A stretch of DNA of 64,000 nt from Taxillus chinensis. Its lineage: Eukaryota; Streptophyta; Magnoliopsida; Santalales; Loranthaceae. The notes beneath the pieces were generated by a model, which saw only the letters and a program-made list of their open reading frames with translations, searched no databases and was not told where the DNA came from. The stretch is from NCBI GenBank assembly GCA_023512835.1, contig CM042084.1, positions 51,548,531-51,612,530 on the forward strand, read 5' to 3'. Positions 1-9,572 of the stretch are shown piece by piece (the first letter of the stretch is position 1; the number at the start of each line of letters is the position of its first letter). The position numbers and the translations under genes are program-made.

Positions 1-1977
1 GATTGGAGCTCGTGGATCGCAAATAATCTTCCTGGTAGGTGTCCTTAACTGTCTTATTTCGATCCTATCTTTGAATATGTGATCTGTGGATGTATGAGTG
101 TGTATTTTATGAGGGTTGAGAAGTCAACCATGGAGGTCTAGATTTAGATCTAGATGAATATATGATTTGTGTGTATTTCTGCTGTTATCGTGCAAATTGG
201 AGGCGTTTAGGACGCATTTTGAGGTAAATATTGTAGTTTGTTGCGTAAAACATGTGTTTATGAGCGTCTGGGGGTCACTGGGTTGCTTCCAGACGAAGAA
301 CAGGCCAAAAACGATGATGAACAGCCCTGGGCGAGTATTAGGGTCGCCGGACCGGCAACGACTTTCGTAGTCGGCAGCTATGGAGTCGGTAGCTTCGTAG
401 TCAACGGCTATGGAGTCAAGAAATGTGGAGTCAAGCCTTCGTAGTCAGGACTATGGAGTCGCAGGTATGGAGTCAAGACTTCGTAGTCAGCATCTATGGA
501 GTCGGACTCGTAGTCAACGGCTATGGAGTCAGCAGTTGGAGTCGCAGCCTTCGTAGTCGGCAGCTATGGAGTCGTTAGTTAGGAGTCAGCAGCCTTCATA
601 GTCAGCAGCTATGGAGTCGACAACTTAGTTAGTCCGGATCGTAGTCCGGAGGAGTTGGTCCGGATCGGTAGTCCTGGAGGAGTTAGTCCCGATCGGAGTC
701 CGGAGGAGTTAGTCCGGATCGCAGTCCAGGAGGAGTTAGTCCTGGATCAAGAGCTAGTTGATCCGCAGCAAGGCAACCGCATCGCACTAGACATTTATAT
801 TGTAAACCACTAAAGTATTATACTTAAGTTATAATGTAAATAACGAAATACCCCCCCCCCCATTTGGATTCAAAGAAAAATACTAGAAAAATTAATTCCC
901 ACTCTTTCAAAATGTGAAAATTGGGATTTAGTGTAAATTCTCGGAAAAACCCAAAAGTTCGTAGTGGTAAATTTTTGGAAAGTGGGGTTAGACATCTCAG
1001 AAAAATCCCCAAAAATCAGATTTTCTTATTTATGATATGGGAACCCAATGCCGGGACTTTTGATTTCAAGAAAATAGCTGCTATGGGTACTTCCTTCATA
1101 AATCAAGGATTGAGGATTTACTTGTGAAGACTGGGCTACGGGCCCAAAGGAAATGTTGAGAATGACATGCCATACTAATGTTAGTATGTTGGTGTGAGGT
1201 ATTGGGGCATGGACTCCGTGACTTATTTGGGTTCTCACCGTGATGCACCGATGGTGCTATGTGGTTGACGTGGCAGGCATATGCACCGATGGCAGGCCTG
1301 TGTGGCGACCGTGGCCGGGCATATCACGCGTGGACAAGCTAAGGCCTGAGTTGAGCCATTGAGTTCGTGGAGCTAGGGCCGAGTGCCCTAAGCCGGGATC
1401 CCATGGAGGATCGTGGACAAGTTGTCATATGTGAGCAAGCCGAGTCCTAATGTTTGTTTGCAGTGAGTCCTGATGATTGTGCACACTACACAAGACACGA
1501 GTACACGAGCATGTAGTATAGACTTGTATGTTTGCATGATGTGGAGTGTTGGGGTCACCTCTTCGAGCTTGTCGCTCACCCCTACTTGTTGTTTACCTTT
1601 TTCAGGTGTGACCCGAGACTAGTGGAGGACTTTCTTCCAGGAGGACGTGCCCACTACTCTAATGTATGATACGATGCGTATTCGTATTGTGTATTGTCTT
1701 ATGTTTGTATCCCGGATATGAGTCCGTGGACAATTATATTTGCATACTTGTTTGTGATGTGATGTCTGTATGACTGTTTGACTTATTGTATGCATGATGA
1801 TGTATGGGAAAGTACAGAATTACCCTTGATGTATGACTGTATAGGGTTGCATATTTGAGACAGCACCCGCGGTGTAGTCTCTATTGGTGCTAGTCACCAA
1901 CCCCTTGACCTTTCGGGTGCGGGCAAGGGGAAGTCATGTTCCTAGTTCCGGGTTCCCTGGAATTTGGGGGCGTGACA
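1..1977 (+). mobile_element. Tekay-like Ty3/gypsy LTR, 3' part (left end outside window)
   Basis: The right edge GGGGGCGTGACA ending at 1977 is the 3' terminus seen in the other Tekay-like LTRs here (7531, 39529, 60715). At 1978 Tat-1 internal sequence begins. Other family marks are the block GCTCACCCC at 1574-1582, a pyrimidine tract ending in CAG at 1603-1605 that looks like a splice acceptor, and a donor-like GTAGGT at 35-40. The stretch also holds a degenerate tandem array (340-770) and short CACCGATGG-type repeats (about 1235-1330). No credible coding region is present. Whether this is a solo LTR or the 3' LTR of a larger element cannot be told because the left end is missing. Confidence 0.7.
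340..770. repeat. Degenerate short-period tandem array inside LTR
   Basis: Alternating phrases of the type TATGGAGTCG and CGTAGTCAGC recur every 20-30 bases from about 360 to 640. They then grade into GTCCGGAGGAGTTAGTCC-like units to about 745. Units vary in length and sequence, so this is an old minisatellite and not a protein-coding repeat. Confidence 0.75.
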
Positions 1978-2647
1978 TGAACACTCGGGCAATGTCTCCA
2001 ATATAACAACTAGGCATGGAAATCCTCCTGGAAAGGTTTCTGAGATCAAGATAGGCAAGGATCAACTGTTTCGTATGCTACATAAGAACGGGTTCTTGGT
2101 AACCAATGAGGTGACTGAAACCACGAGAGGCACAGGCTGGGAAAAATGTTGTGTCTACCATAAATCAGCTTATGGACATGATATTGAAGAATGCAATGAA
2201 TTCCAGGAAGCCGTGCAGGCTCTCATTAACTCCCGAAGGCTGGAAATCACACGCAAGTTAGAAGAACATGAGGCCTCTATGGTTTTGATGGAGCATACAA
2301 AGGCATTGGAGACGCCCAGGCCTTTAATTATCGAATATGAGGAAAAACCAAAAATCACCACATTGACACAAGGAGTCCGATCTCTTGTCATCCAAACTCC
2401 CGCTCCATTCCCTTACAAAGATGATAAATCATTGCCCTGGAAGTACCACTACGAATCGGTCATTAGAGGAGACCCTACAGCCGAGAAGAAAACAAGAAGC
2501 GGTCATGTCTATGGATCGGAAGAAGGCATTGAGGTCAACAAAAGCAAAGGAGGAGAGTATGATCTACCTCCTGTACCGGCACCAGGTAGTAAGAATGCTC
2601 CTGTCATTGACGGGGATCCCACCGAATTCCTTAAACCAATCAAGTAG
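1978..2647 (+). pseudogene. Tat-1 gag C-terminal / nucleocapsid-like region
   Basis: An open stretch from 2075 encodes about 190 residues and ends at a TAG at 2645-2647. Near its start is a knuckle-like CVYHKSAYGHDIEEC motif, the C-x2-H...GH-x4-C arrangement of Tat/Ogre elements, which in the family binds the RNA genome. The rest is charged linker with a YHYESV-type segment that normally precedes the protease. The frame continues after the stop, so the stop is a nonsense mutation within one polyprotein. The upstream gag capsid part is missing, apparently cut away by or lost with the LTR at 1-1977. A start codon cannot be assigned; the ATG at 2075 is probably internal. Confidence 0.65.
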
Positions 2648-3183
2648 AGCGAGTACAACATCGTGGACCAACTCAGTCGGCAGCCGGCTCGTATCTCTTT
2701 GTTGTCCTTTCTCATGGATTCGACTCCACATAGAGAAGCCCTCATGAAGGTATTGAGCAAGGCCTACGTTCCTTCGACCATATCCTTGGAAAATCTGAGT
2801 AGTCTCGTTAACAATATTGTGGTGGATAACGTCCTTAGTTTTGGCGAAGTTTAGTTACCATCAGAGGGTATTAGTCACGTCAAAGCCTTACACATATCTG
2901 TGAAATGTAAGGATCACATTATCTCCCGTGTGCTAATCGACAATGGGTCATCCCTAAACATCATGCCAACTCAAATCCTCAGGCAACTGCCAATAGACTC
3001 CTCTCACGTACGTCCCACTAATATGGTTGTAAGAGCCTTTGACGGTGAAAAGCGAGAAGTAGTGGGTACACTAGATATCCCTTTGCAAATTGGTCCAAGT
3101 GAGTTTATGGTTGAGTTTCAGGTGATGGACATTGCTCCATACTACAGTGTCTCTTGGGAAGACCATGGATTCACTCAGTAGGG
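2648..3183 (+). pseudogene. Tat-1 aspartic protease region
   Basis: In the same frame as the preceding region, after stops at 2645-2647 and 2852-2854, lies VLIDNGSSLNIMP around 2930-2970. This is the position of the retropepsin active-site motif (canonically DTG/DSG, here DNGSS as commonly seen in Tat elements). A hydrophobic beta-rich segment follows (VVGTLDIPLQIG, FMVEFQVMDI). The frame breaks at about 3150-3183 in what should be the conserved LLGRPWIH segment, and the sequence continues in another frame from 3154. The family enzyme cleaves the Gag-Pol polyprotein in the particle. This copy cannot be made as one chain. Confidence 0.7.
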
Positions 3184-4258
3184 GCAGTGCCATCGACACT
3201 ACATCAAAAGGTTAAATTTGTGGTAAATGGCCAACTCATTTGTGTATACGGAGAAGCGGAGCTTTTGGTTACCAAGCCTATGTCTGTTCCTTACATTGAA
3301 AACAATGAAGACACACCAGAATGCTCTTACCGATCGTTCGAAGTGGTTAATGCGGCCTATGCCCCAAGCACCGGAAAGTCACCAGATATGGCAATCTTGT
3401 TCCCAAAGACTGCAAGGATGGTTGCTACAGTCATGCTTAAACTGGGGCATAAGGAAGGTCAAGGCCTGGGTGCACAAGCATAAGGAATTAAGACACCCTT
3501 AGTCATACAAAACACTAGAGGAAAGTACGGATTGCGCTACAAGTCTACCAAAGCTGACAAATCAAGGGAAGCCGCGAGAAAAAGGGAGTCCCGCTTAGCC
3601 AGACTAGAGAAGAGGCCTCTCCAAGAGCAAAGGATGACGTTCCCACCCCTTGGGGCCATATTCCAGAGCGCCGGTTTTATCCATCAGAGGAAAGAATGCA
3701 CCATAGCCATGCTGAGGGCCAGCCGTGGAGAGCAAGAACAGATGGGGCGGGTATGCCAAGGACCCCTAGGGCACTAGCTGAACAATTGGAGTATTATGGA
3801 CCTCTCAGCCAAGTAATGATCAAAGAAGCTTTGCTGGGGAATGTTCTATTTTTATTATGTTTTCAAATTCCCAACAACGGTTGTAACCTTTTCGGAATAT
3901 TTATGAAATAAGACTTTTGCCAAAAACGCATCTTCTAACATTGCATTACATGTGCATCATCATACTTTCTTAAACTATTCAAACTTTTACCAACAGGTGC
4001 GATCAAGTTAAGTAAAGAAGAAACGAGTTGCTTAAGGTTTGACCATAATCCAGATTGGGAGCAGCCGGATTTGGAGCAGAGGAAGCTGACGTCGAAGAAG
4101 ACTTTGAGCCTCCGGAGGATATCATACGCCTGTTGAAAAAGGAGGATAAACCTATTGTTCCTAGCGAAGTTCCGATCGAGACCGTCAACTTTGGTACACC
4201 TACTGAGCCAAAAGAACTGTGATTAGGATCTCTAATCGATGAGGATGTCAAGGGCCGA
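3154..4258 (+). pseudogene. Tat-1 protease-RT linker with G-patch-like motif
   Basis: Frame 1 carries GRPWIHSVGAVPSTLHQ from 3157, the end of the protease. Around 3415-3480 follows a glycine-rich KLGHKEGQGLGA segment, like the G-patch-type motif placed between protease and RT in Ogre/Tat elements (a family property known to me, not verified here). Open frames of 109, 81 and 71 residues follow in different phases with stops between, so the linker is heavily frameshifted. The acidic stretch near 4050-4215 leads into RT. No other domain is recognised in 3500-4200. Confidence 0.5.
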
Positions 4259-5040
4259 TTGGTGGATCTCCTAAAAGCCTATATCGATGTTTTTGCGTGG
4301 TCTTACAAGGATATGCCAGGACTAAATACCGACATAGTGCAGCACCAGCTGCCACTGAATCCAGAATGCGCGCCCGTACAACAGAAGTTACGACAAATGA
4401 GACCAGCAATGATACTGAAGGTCAGAGAAGAGGTTCAGAAACAATGGGATGCTGCATTCCTTAGTGTAGCTCGATACCCAGAATGGGTCGCTAACATCGT
4501 GCCCGTCCCAAAGAAGGGTGGGAAGGTCCGTATGTGCGTAGACTACCACGACCTCAACAACGCTAGCCCAAAACACAACTTTCCACTACCTCAGATCGAC
4601 ACCTTCGTAGATAACACCACAAAACATGCCATGTTTTCTTTCATGGACAGATTCTCCGGCTACAACCAAATTCGGATGGACCCCGATTACAAAGAAAGGA
4701 CCACCTTCACAACTCTCTGGGGTACCTTCTGCTACAATGTCATGCCTTTTGGACTTAAAAATGCCGAGGCAACATATCGAGGGGGTCATGGTGACACTCT
4801 TCCATGATATGATGCACAAAGAAGTGGAGGTTTACGTCGATGATATGATATTCAAGTCAGGAAACGAGGAAGACCACGTGGAGGTATTCAATAAACTATT
4901 CAACAGATTGCGCAAATACTAGCTAAAGCTAAATCCAGCCAAGTGTACCTTCGGAGCTACATCTGGCAAACTACTGGATTTGTTGTCAGTCAAAATGGAA
5001 TAGAGATCGACCCCGACAAGGTCCAGGCCATCCAAGATAT
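4259..5040 (+). pseudogene. Tat-1 reverse transcriptase
   Basis: RT motifs appear in order across two frames: VPVPKKGGKVRMCVDYHDLN near 4500-4560, DRFSGYNQI near 4650, the GTFCYNVMPFGLKNA block near 4720-4760, and the catalytic VYVDDMI near 4830-4850. A shift separates the first part (frame of 4259) from the YVDD part (frame of 4626) at about 4775, and a TAG lies at 4921-4923. The wording of the motifs is typical of Tat/Ogre RT. It would copy the RNA genome in the virus-like particle, but this copy is broken. Confidence 0.85.
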
Positions 5041-5640
5041 GCCTACACCAAAGACCATCAAAGAAGTTAGAGCCTTCCTCAGGCGACTCGAACTATGTTG
5101 CCCGCTTTATCTCACAACTTCATCGCAACTTGTGAGCCTATCTTCAAAGTCCTTCGCAAAAATAACCCCGAAGTTTGGAATGACGAATGTCGGGAGGCCT
5201 TTGATAAAATCAAGGAATACCTTATGAACCCACCGATTTTGGCTCCTCCAACACCCAACAAACCTTTGATCTTGTATTTGACGGTCCGAGAAACATCCAT
5301 GGGTTGTGTTCTAGTACAACTTCGATAAAACAAAGAAAAAGGAGCAAGTCATTTATTACTTGAGCAAGAAATTTACATCGTGCGAAGAGAAGTACACTCC
5401 CTTGGAAAAAGCTTGTTGCGCTCTCGTCTGGGCAACACGAAGATTGAGACAAGATACCCTCTACCATACTACATGGCTCATCTCAAGACATGACCCACTC
5501 AAGTACCTGTTAGAAAAACAGGCAATGATAGGAAGGGTTGCAAAATGGCAACTGCACTTATCCGAATATGATATCATCTATGTCCCACAAAGGCCATTAA
5601 GGGAAGTGCCATAGCAGATTACTTGGCCGACAGGGCCTTG
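5041..5640 (+). pseudogene. Tat-1 first (degenerate) RNase H domain
   Basis: Pieces in several frames read as the RT thumb/connection (ATCEPIFKVLRKN, 5120-5160) and then the first RNase H (LILYLTVRETSMGCVLVQ, 5265-5320; KYTPLEKACCALVWATRRL, 5390-5450; ISRHDPLKYL, 5480-5510). The catalytic Asp expected in the first strand is replaced (LTV). This is usual for Tat elements, whose second RNase H is thought to take over. At least two frameshifts (near 5095 and 5330) add to the decay. The segment ends with AIADYLADRAL at about 5605-5640. Confidence 0.75.
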
Positions 5641-5910
5641 GAGGATTATGAGCCCATGAGCTCGATTTTCCGGAGTAATACATCAATGCTATTCAGGAGG
5701 ATCAGGAATCAAAGATGTGGATTCGTGGTTTGATGGAGCCTCAAATTTATCCGGTCATGGCATTGGGCGGATTAATCTCCCCAACCGGTCAACATTATCC
5801 CATGGCCGCCAAGTTGGCCTTTCCCTGCACAAACAACATAGCAGAATATGAAGCTTGTGTCATGGGTCTCCAAGAAGCCTTAATAAGGGGAATTACCAGG
5901 CTTCAAGTCT

Positions 5911-5915
5911 TCGGA
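5911..5915. repeat. Target-site duplication TCGGA, left copy
   Basis: TCGGA directly precedes TGTAAGGACCC at 5916 and is repeated at 8042-8046 directly after the terminal TTACA. Removing 5916-8046 restores continuity of the RNase H coding sequence of Tat-1. Confidence 0.85.
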
Positions 5916-6004
5916 TGTAAGGACCCGTACCTCGAGTTAGTCACAGTTTTGCCTTCTGAGTAGTTTTTCTAGATTTTGACCTAGTGAATGGGCTCAAATG
6001 AATT

Positions 6005-6423
6005 CACGTGCAAAAGGAAAGATGCTTAGAATGATGTCCTCTATCTACCACAGAAGTTTCATGCCAAACGGACGTGTATGTGAGGTGCACGTGAAATGGG
6101 TCCATTTCACGTGCAAGTGTGGTTGTCTTCTACATGATGCAAGGAGGCTAGGGGTGAAGTTTGAGCGCATTTGGAGTGCATTTGGAGTTGCACGTGAATT
6201 GGGGAATTCACATTCAAATTGGCGTGCAGCCATATTTTTGCATGGTTCCCTTGGTTTTGACATTCTAATGATCTTTCTCCAAAGGACCATGCTAAAATTC
6301 TGAGTATTTTGGCCTATATGGGTGCGGCAAGGTGCTAACTTGTGTGATCAAAACTACGTCGTTTTGATCCTGGGTTTACTTAATCAAAACTACGTCGTTT
6401 TGATGTGGGTAGTGTCTATATAA
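6005..6423 (+). promoter_or_regulatory. LTR U3 promoter module (G-box inverted repeats, paired palindromes, TATA)
   Basis: CACGTG cores lie at 6005-6010, 6088-6093, 6108-6113 and 6191-6196; the middle two form an inverted repeat GCACGTGAAATGG / CCATTTCACGTGC. A conserved core ATGATGCAAGGAGGC lies near 6135-6150. Two ATCAAAAC-N6-GTTTTGAT near-palindromes (6347-6368, 6383-6404, centre TACGTC) precede TATATAA at 6417-6423. Function is inferred from layout; no transcription data exist here. Confidence 0.6.
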
Positions 6424-6870
6424 TGAGGGCTTGAGTTTGAGTTTAGGGTTCTTGTGTTCTTCTTTGCTTTCAGCTGTTGCTGAGAGAGAGAGAGAGGATC
6501 TTCGGGTAGTTGCCGTGGTGGTTCGCGTCGTTGGAAGGTGTCTAGCGTGGAGGTTGGGACAAAAGTCTGAGGTAGGGGTTCTGTTCTTCCTAAATCCTCC
6601 TCTCGTCCTAGGGTTCTAAGGCAGATTATGAATTATACCGTTTATATATATATGTAATCCATATAGGTGTGATCTCCTATATGGATGTTGGCCTTCAATG
6701 GCGGTTTTTGATGTACTCGGTGTTGGATGGTGTGCATATTAAGTGTTCAATAAAATGCCTGTGTGGATATGTCTGTGTGAATATGCCTAGTATGTGTTTG
6801 ATAATATGCCTGTGTGACCTTGTATCTTGTGCTTGTGGAACCTGGTGGTCAGGGAAGCCGGGATCGAAAT

Positions 6871-7063
6871 GTTAGCCCGTGTGGCTAAGCCTATATGGCC
6901 GTGGATATGTTAGCCCATGTGTGGCTAAGCCTATATGGCCGTGGATATGTTAGCCCGTGTGGCTAAGCCTATATGGCCGTGGATATGTTAGCCTATGAGG
7001 CTAAGCCTGAGTGGTCATGGATATGTTAGCCTATATGGCTAAGCCTGTATGGTCGTGGATATG
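6871..7063 (+). repeat. About 39-bp minisatellite, 5 copies, in LTR
   Basis: The phrase GTTAGCC begins at 6871, 6909, 6949, 6987 and 7025, giving a period of 38-40 bp with the shared word GGCTAAGCCTATATGG. It occupies the same LTR position as the unrelated 36-bp array in the G2 LTR (60044-60216). Confidence 0.9.
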
Positions 7064-7535
7064 TGTGTGCCATGTGAATGTGGAATACAACTTGTTTACA
7101 TTTTATTGTCACTACACTGCACCTGTACACACTCATGTAGACGTTAGGAGCATGGGATGGGTTGGGGAGACATGATCCCTACTGAGCTGTGGTCGCTCAC
7201 CCCTCCCTCTATGTTGTGTTTTCTTTCAGGAACATACAGGCGTTAGGAGGGACCCCAAGGTGGAAGACCTTATTTACTTTACTGCCTACCATTTATGTTA
7301 GTTTTATGGGAATTGATGTAACCCCAGGGGGGATGAATTGAAAAGAAGATTTTGTTGTAATAAAGACTGGTTTGGATTGTGGATTGCTTTTATGAACTTT
7401 ACTTTCCTGAATGTATTGTGGATGTTTAAAATGTTATATTCGGGGTTTGCACCCTAACCCCTTTGCCCTCCGTGTGGGTACAAGGGGAGTCACGTACCGG
7501 TTTCCTCGGGTTGGAAATCCGGGGCGTGACAATAT

Positions 7536-8041
7536 TCCGAGATAGCCCAGCCCATACCCGTCACAAGAATTTTGTCCGCTTTGGCCTACCAGTCTTGGGC
7601 CTCGCCCTCATGGCCTGCTCGGCACGGTTTTGTCTTTGGGCCTCGCCCAAAACGCGTCCCTGTGAGGTGAGGTATCCGTCCCCTCCTATAAGGCGGACTT
7701 TGTTCTCCTCACCAAGCAATGTGGGACTAACACCCACTCATGGGTCGTTACAATCCACCCCCCTTAGGAGGCCCACGTCCCCGTGGGACCATGGCACACC
7801 GCTCCGGGTCTGGCTCTGATACCATCCGAGATAGCCCAGCCCATACCCGTCACAAGAATTTTGTCCGCTTTGGCCAACCAGTCTTGGGCCTCGCCCTCAT
7901 GGCCTGCTCGGCACGGTTTTGTCTTTGGGCCACGCCCAAAACGCGTCCCTGTGAGGTGAGGTATCCGTCCCCTCCTATAAGGCGGACTTTGTTCTCCTCA
8001 CCAAGCAATGTGGGACTAACACCCACTCATGGGTCGTTACA
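7536..8041 (-). mobile_element. TRIM-type miniature LTR element (complete)
   Basis: Two 217-bp direct repeats (7536-7752 and 7825-8041) enclose only 72 bp. On the minus strand the repeat starts TGTAACGACCC. It is followed at 7824 by TGGTATCAGAGCCAG (tRNA-iMet-type PBS) and preceded by the purine tract AAGGGGGGTGGAT at 7753-7765. By eye the LTRs differ at two positions, so the insertion is young compared with the host Tat-1. It encodes nothing and would need enzymes from another element. Its U3 end is nearly identical to that of the Tekay-like LTRs here. The LTR 3' end reads CTCGGA instead of the usual CA. Confidence 0.8.
7753..7824 (-). other. TRIM internal region with PPT and PBS
   Basis: The PBS TGGTATCAGAGCCAG on minus occupies 7810-7824, directly next to the LTR. 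The polypurine tract on minus occupies 7753-7765, next to the other LTR. The 44 bp between carry no gene. Confidence 0.85.
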
Positions 8042-8046
8042 TCGGA
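8042..8046. repeat. Target-site duplication TCGGA, right copy
   Basis: Matches 5911-5915. Tat-1 RNase H coding resumes immediately after it. Confidence 0.85.
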
Positions 8047-8330
8047 GATCCAGCCTTAGTAATTTATCAAGTTCGTAAGGAGTGGGAAACCCGGAATCCC
8101 AAACTCATTCCCTACCAAGAGACGATATGCGATATGGCTAGACTATTTGATGAAATCTCATTTGAACATGCATCCTGGGAACATCATCGGATTCCCAATG
8201 CCTTGGCTACTTTGGCAGCCCTCCTTCGGTTGGATACAAGCTTAGAAATGCCCTCTTTTGATACATGTGTACAAGAAGTGCCAATATACTGTATGTTGGC
8301 TAGTACGGATGCTAACACAAAGTCATGGTA

Positions 8331-9572
8331 TCATGATATCAAACAATATCTACTCACAAGAGAATATCCAACAGATGTCTCAGAATCAGAAAAAAGAAAT
8401 ATTCGGCGAACAAGTGCTAACTACTTCTTAGATGGGCCGGTCCTTTACAAGCACAGTTATGACATGGTGCTTCTACGGTGTGTTGAGAAAGATGAAGCAG
8501 CTCAGATCCTCAATGAGGTCCACAATGGCAACTGTGGAGCTCATGTGAATGGACATGCTCTATCCCGACAGATCATGAGGATGGGCTACTATTGGGTCAC
8601 TATGGAAAAGGATAGCATCCATCATGTGTGCACGTGCCTTAAGTGCCAAGTTTATGGGGATTGAATCCAAGCACCCCCGTCCTACTTGCACATGATAACA
8701 TCTCCATGGCCTTTCGCCATGTGGGGAATGGACGTCATTGGAGCCATTTCACCTAAGGCTTCCAACGGTCATAGATTCATCTTAGTGGCGATCGATTACT
8801 TCACCAAATGGGTAGAAGCAGCCTCCTATGCCCAAGTCACTCAATCAGTGGTGGTTAGGTTTCTCCGAAGCAACATTATTTGTCGTTATGGGCTTCCCAA
8901 GCAAATTATAACTGACAATGCTGTCAATTTGAACAATAGAATGATGGATAATTTATGCAAAAGAATTCAAAATCCGACACAATTCTACCCCATATCGTCC
9001 CAAGATGAATGGAGCGATTGAAGCAACGAAATAAAAACATCAAGAACATCATTCGCAAAATGACCGAGACATACAAGGATTGGCACGAGAAACTTCCATA
9101 TGCACTGCATGCTTACAGGACTTCTGTGCGAATATCAACTGGGGCAACTCCTTTTTCCCTAGCCTATGGTATGGAAGCAGTCCTACCCATCGAGGTGGAA
9201 ATCCCGTCACTCAGAATTCTTAGGGATACTCAGCTGGATGAAGCCGAATGGGTCAGAGACCGTTTTGAGTAGCTGAATCTAATCGAAGGGAAACGTCTCG
9301 CCGCAGTCGGTCGAGGCCTGTTGTATCAACGAAGGATGATGGCCAGCTTCAATAAAAAAGTGAAACCCCGAACCTTCAAAGAAGGGGACTTGGTCTTGAA
9401 GAAGATACTGCTAATACAACATGATCACCGTGGCAAGTGGACTCCAAACTATGAAGGTCCCTATGTGGTAAAAAGAGCATTCTCGGGAGGGGCCTTAATC
9501 CTCACGAAAATGGATGGAGTTGAGCTGCGAAATCCTATTAACAGTGATGTTGTAAAGAAGTTTTGTGCCTAA
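8331..9572 (+). pseudogene. Tat-1 integrase
   Basis: The zinc-binding HHCC module lies at about 8520-8655 (HNGNCGAHVNGH ... CTCLKC). The catalytic core follows with Asp in WGMDVIGAISP (about 8710), Asp in IITDNAV (about 8910) and the Glu region NGAIEA near 9007-9025, which is in a shifted frame. The HAYRTSVRISTGATPFSLAYG block sits at 9105-9165 and the C-terminal GPYVV...LRNPINSDVVKKF at 9450-9570. Stops at 8662-8664 and 9270-9272 and a shift near 9000 break it. The family enzyme inserts the cDNA, giving 5-bp duplications. Wording of the motifs is Tat-like; no chromodomain follows. Confidence 0.85.

Larger units (their letters stand above)
5916..7531 (+). mobile_element. Tekay-like LTR (complete, TG...CA)
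   Basis: It starts TGTAAGGACCCG and ends GGGGCGTGACA. It is homologous along its length to the G2 LTR (58966-60715), sharing the ATCTACCACAGAAGTTTC core, the CACGTG repeats at 6005, 6088, 6108 and 6191, two ATCAAAAC-N6-GTTTTGAT elements and a TATA box. It also shares GTAGGGGTTC at 6572 and GCTCACCCC at about 7195. It lacks the first 114 bp of the G2 LTR. No internal Tekay sequence follows except ATAT, the start of the usual ATATGGTATC. Confidence 0.85.
5916..8041. mobile_element. Composite insertion: Tekay-like LTR joined head-to-head to an inverted TRIM
   Basis: One 5-bp duplication (TCGGA, 5911-5915 and 8042-8046) encloses two unrelated parts: a 1616-bp Tekay-like LTR on plus (5916-7531), the linker ATAT (7532-7535), and a complete 506-bp TRIM on minus (7536-8041). 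The outer ends are TGTAAGGACCC and, read inward from the right, TGTAACGACCC. Both are U3 termini, and together they form an 11-bp terminal inverted repeat with one mismatch. The inner junction lies where each element's LTR meets its primer-binding site. This looks like two cDNAs joined at their U5/PBS ends and integrated once. Successive insertions plus a deletion are the alternative. Confidence 0.7.
5641..8330 (+). pseudogene. Tat-1 second (archaeal-type) RNase H, split by an insertion
   Basis: Before the insertion, 5714-5915 encode WFDGASNLSGHG (one frame) and NNIAEYEACVMGLQEALIRGI (another). These are the catalytic-Asp and Glu motifs of the additional RNase H that defines the Tat lineage. 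At 5916 the composite element interrupts it. The domain resumes at 8047 with DPALVIYQVRKEWE and runs through HRIPNALATLAALL (about 8190-8230). The 5-bp TCGGA on both sides shows a clean integration. Apart from the insertion, a frameshift separates the Asp and Glu motifs. Confidence 0.8.

Noticed and set aside
7463..8078. Frames of 112-118 codons over the TRIM
   Set aside because: Chance frames through GC-rich TRIM LTRs. They cross element boundaries and the TSD.
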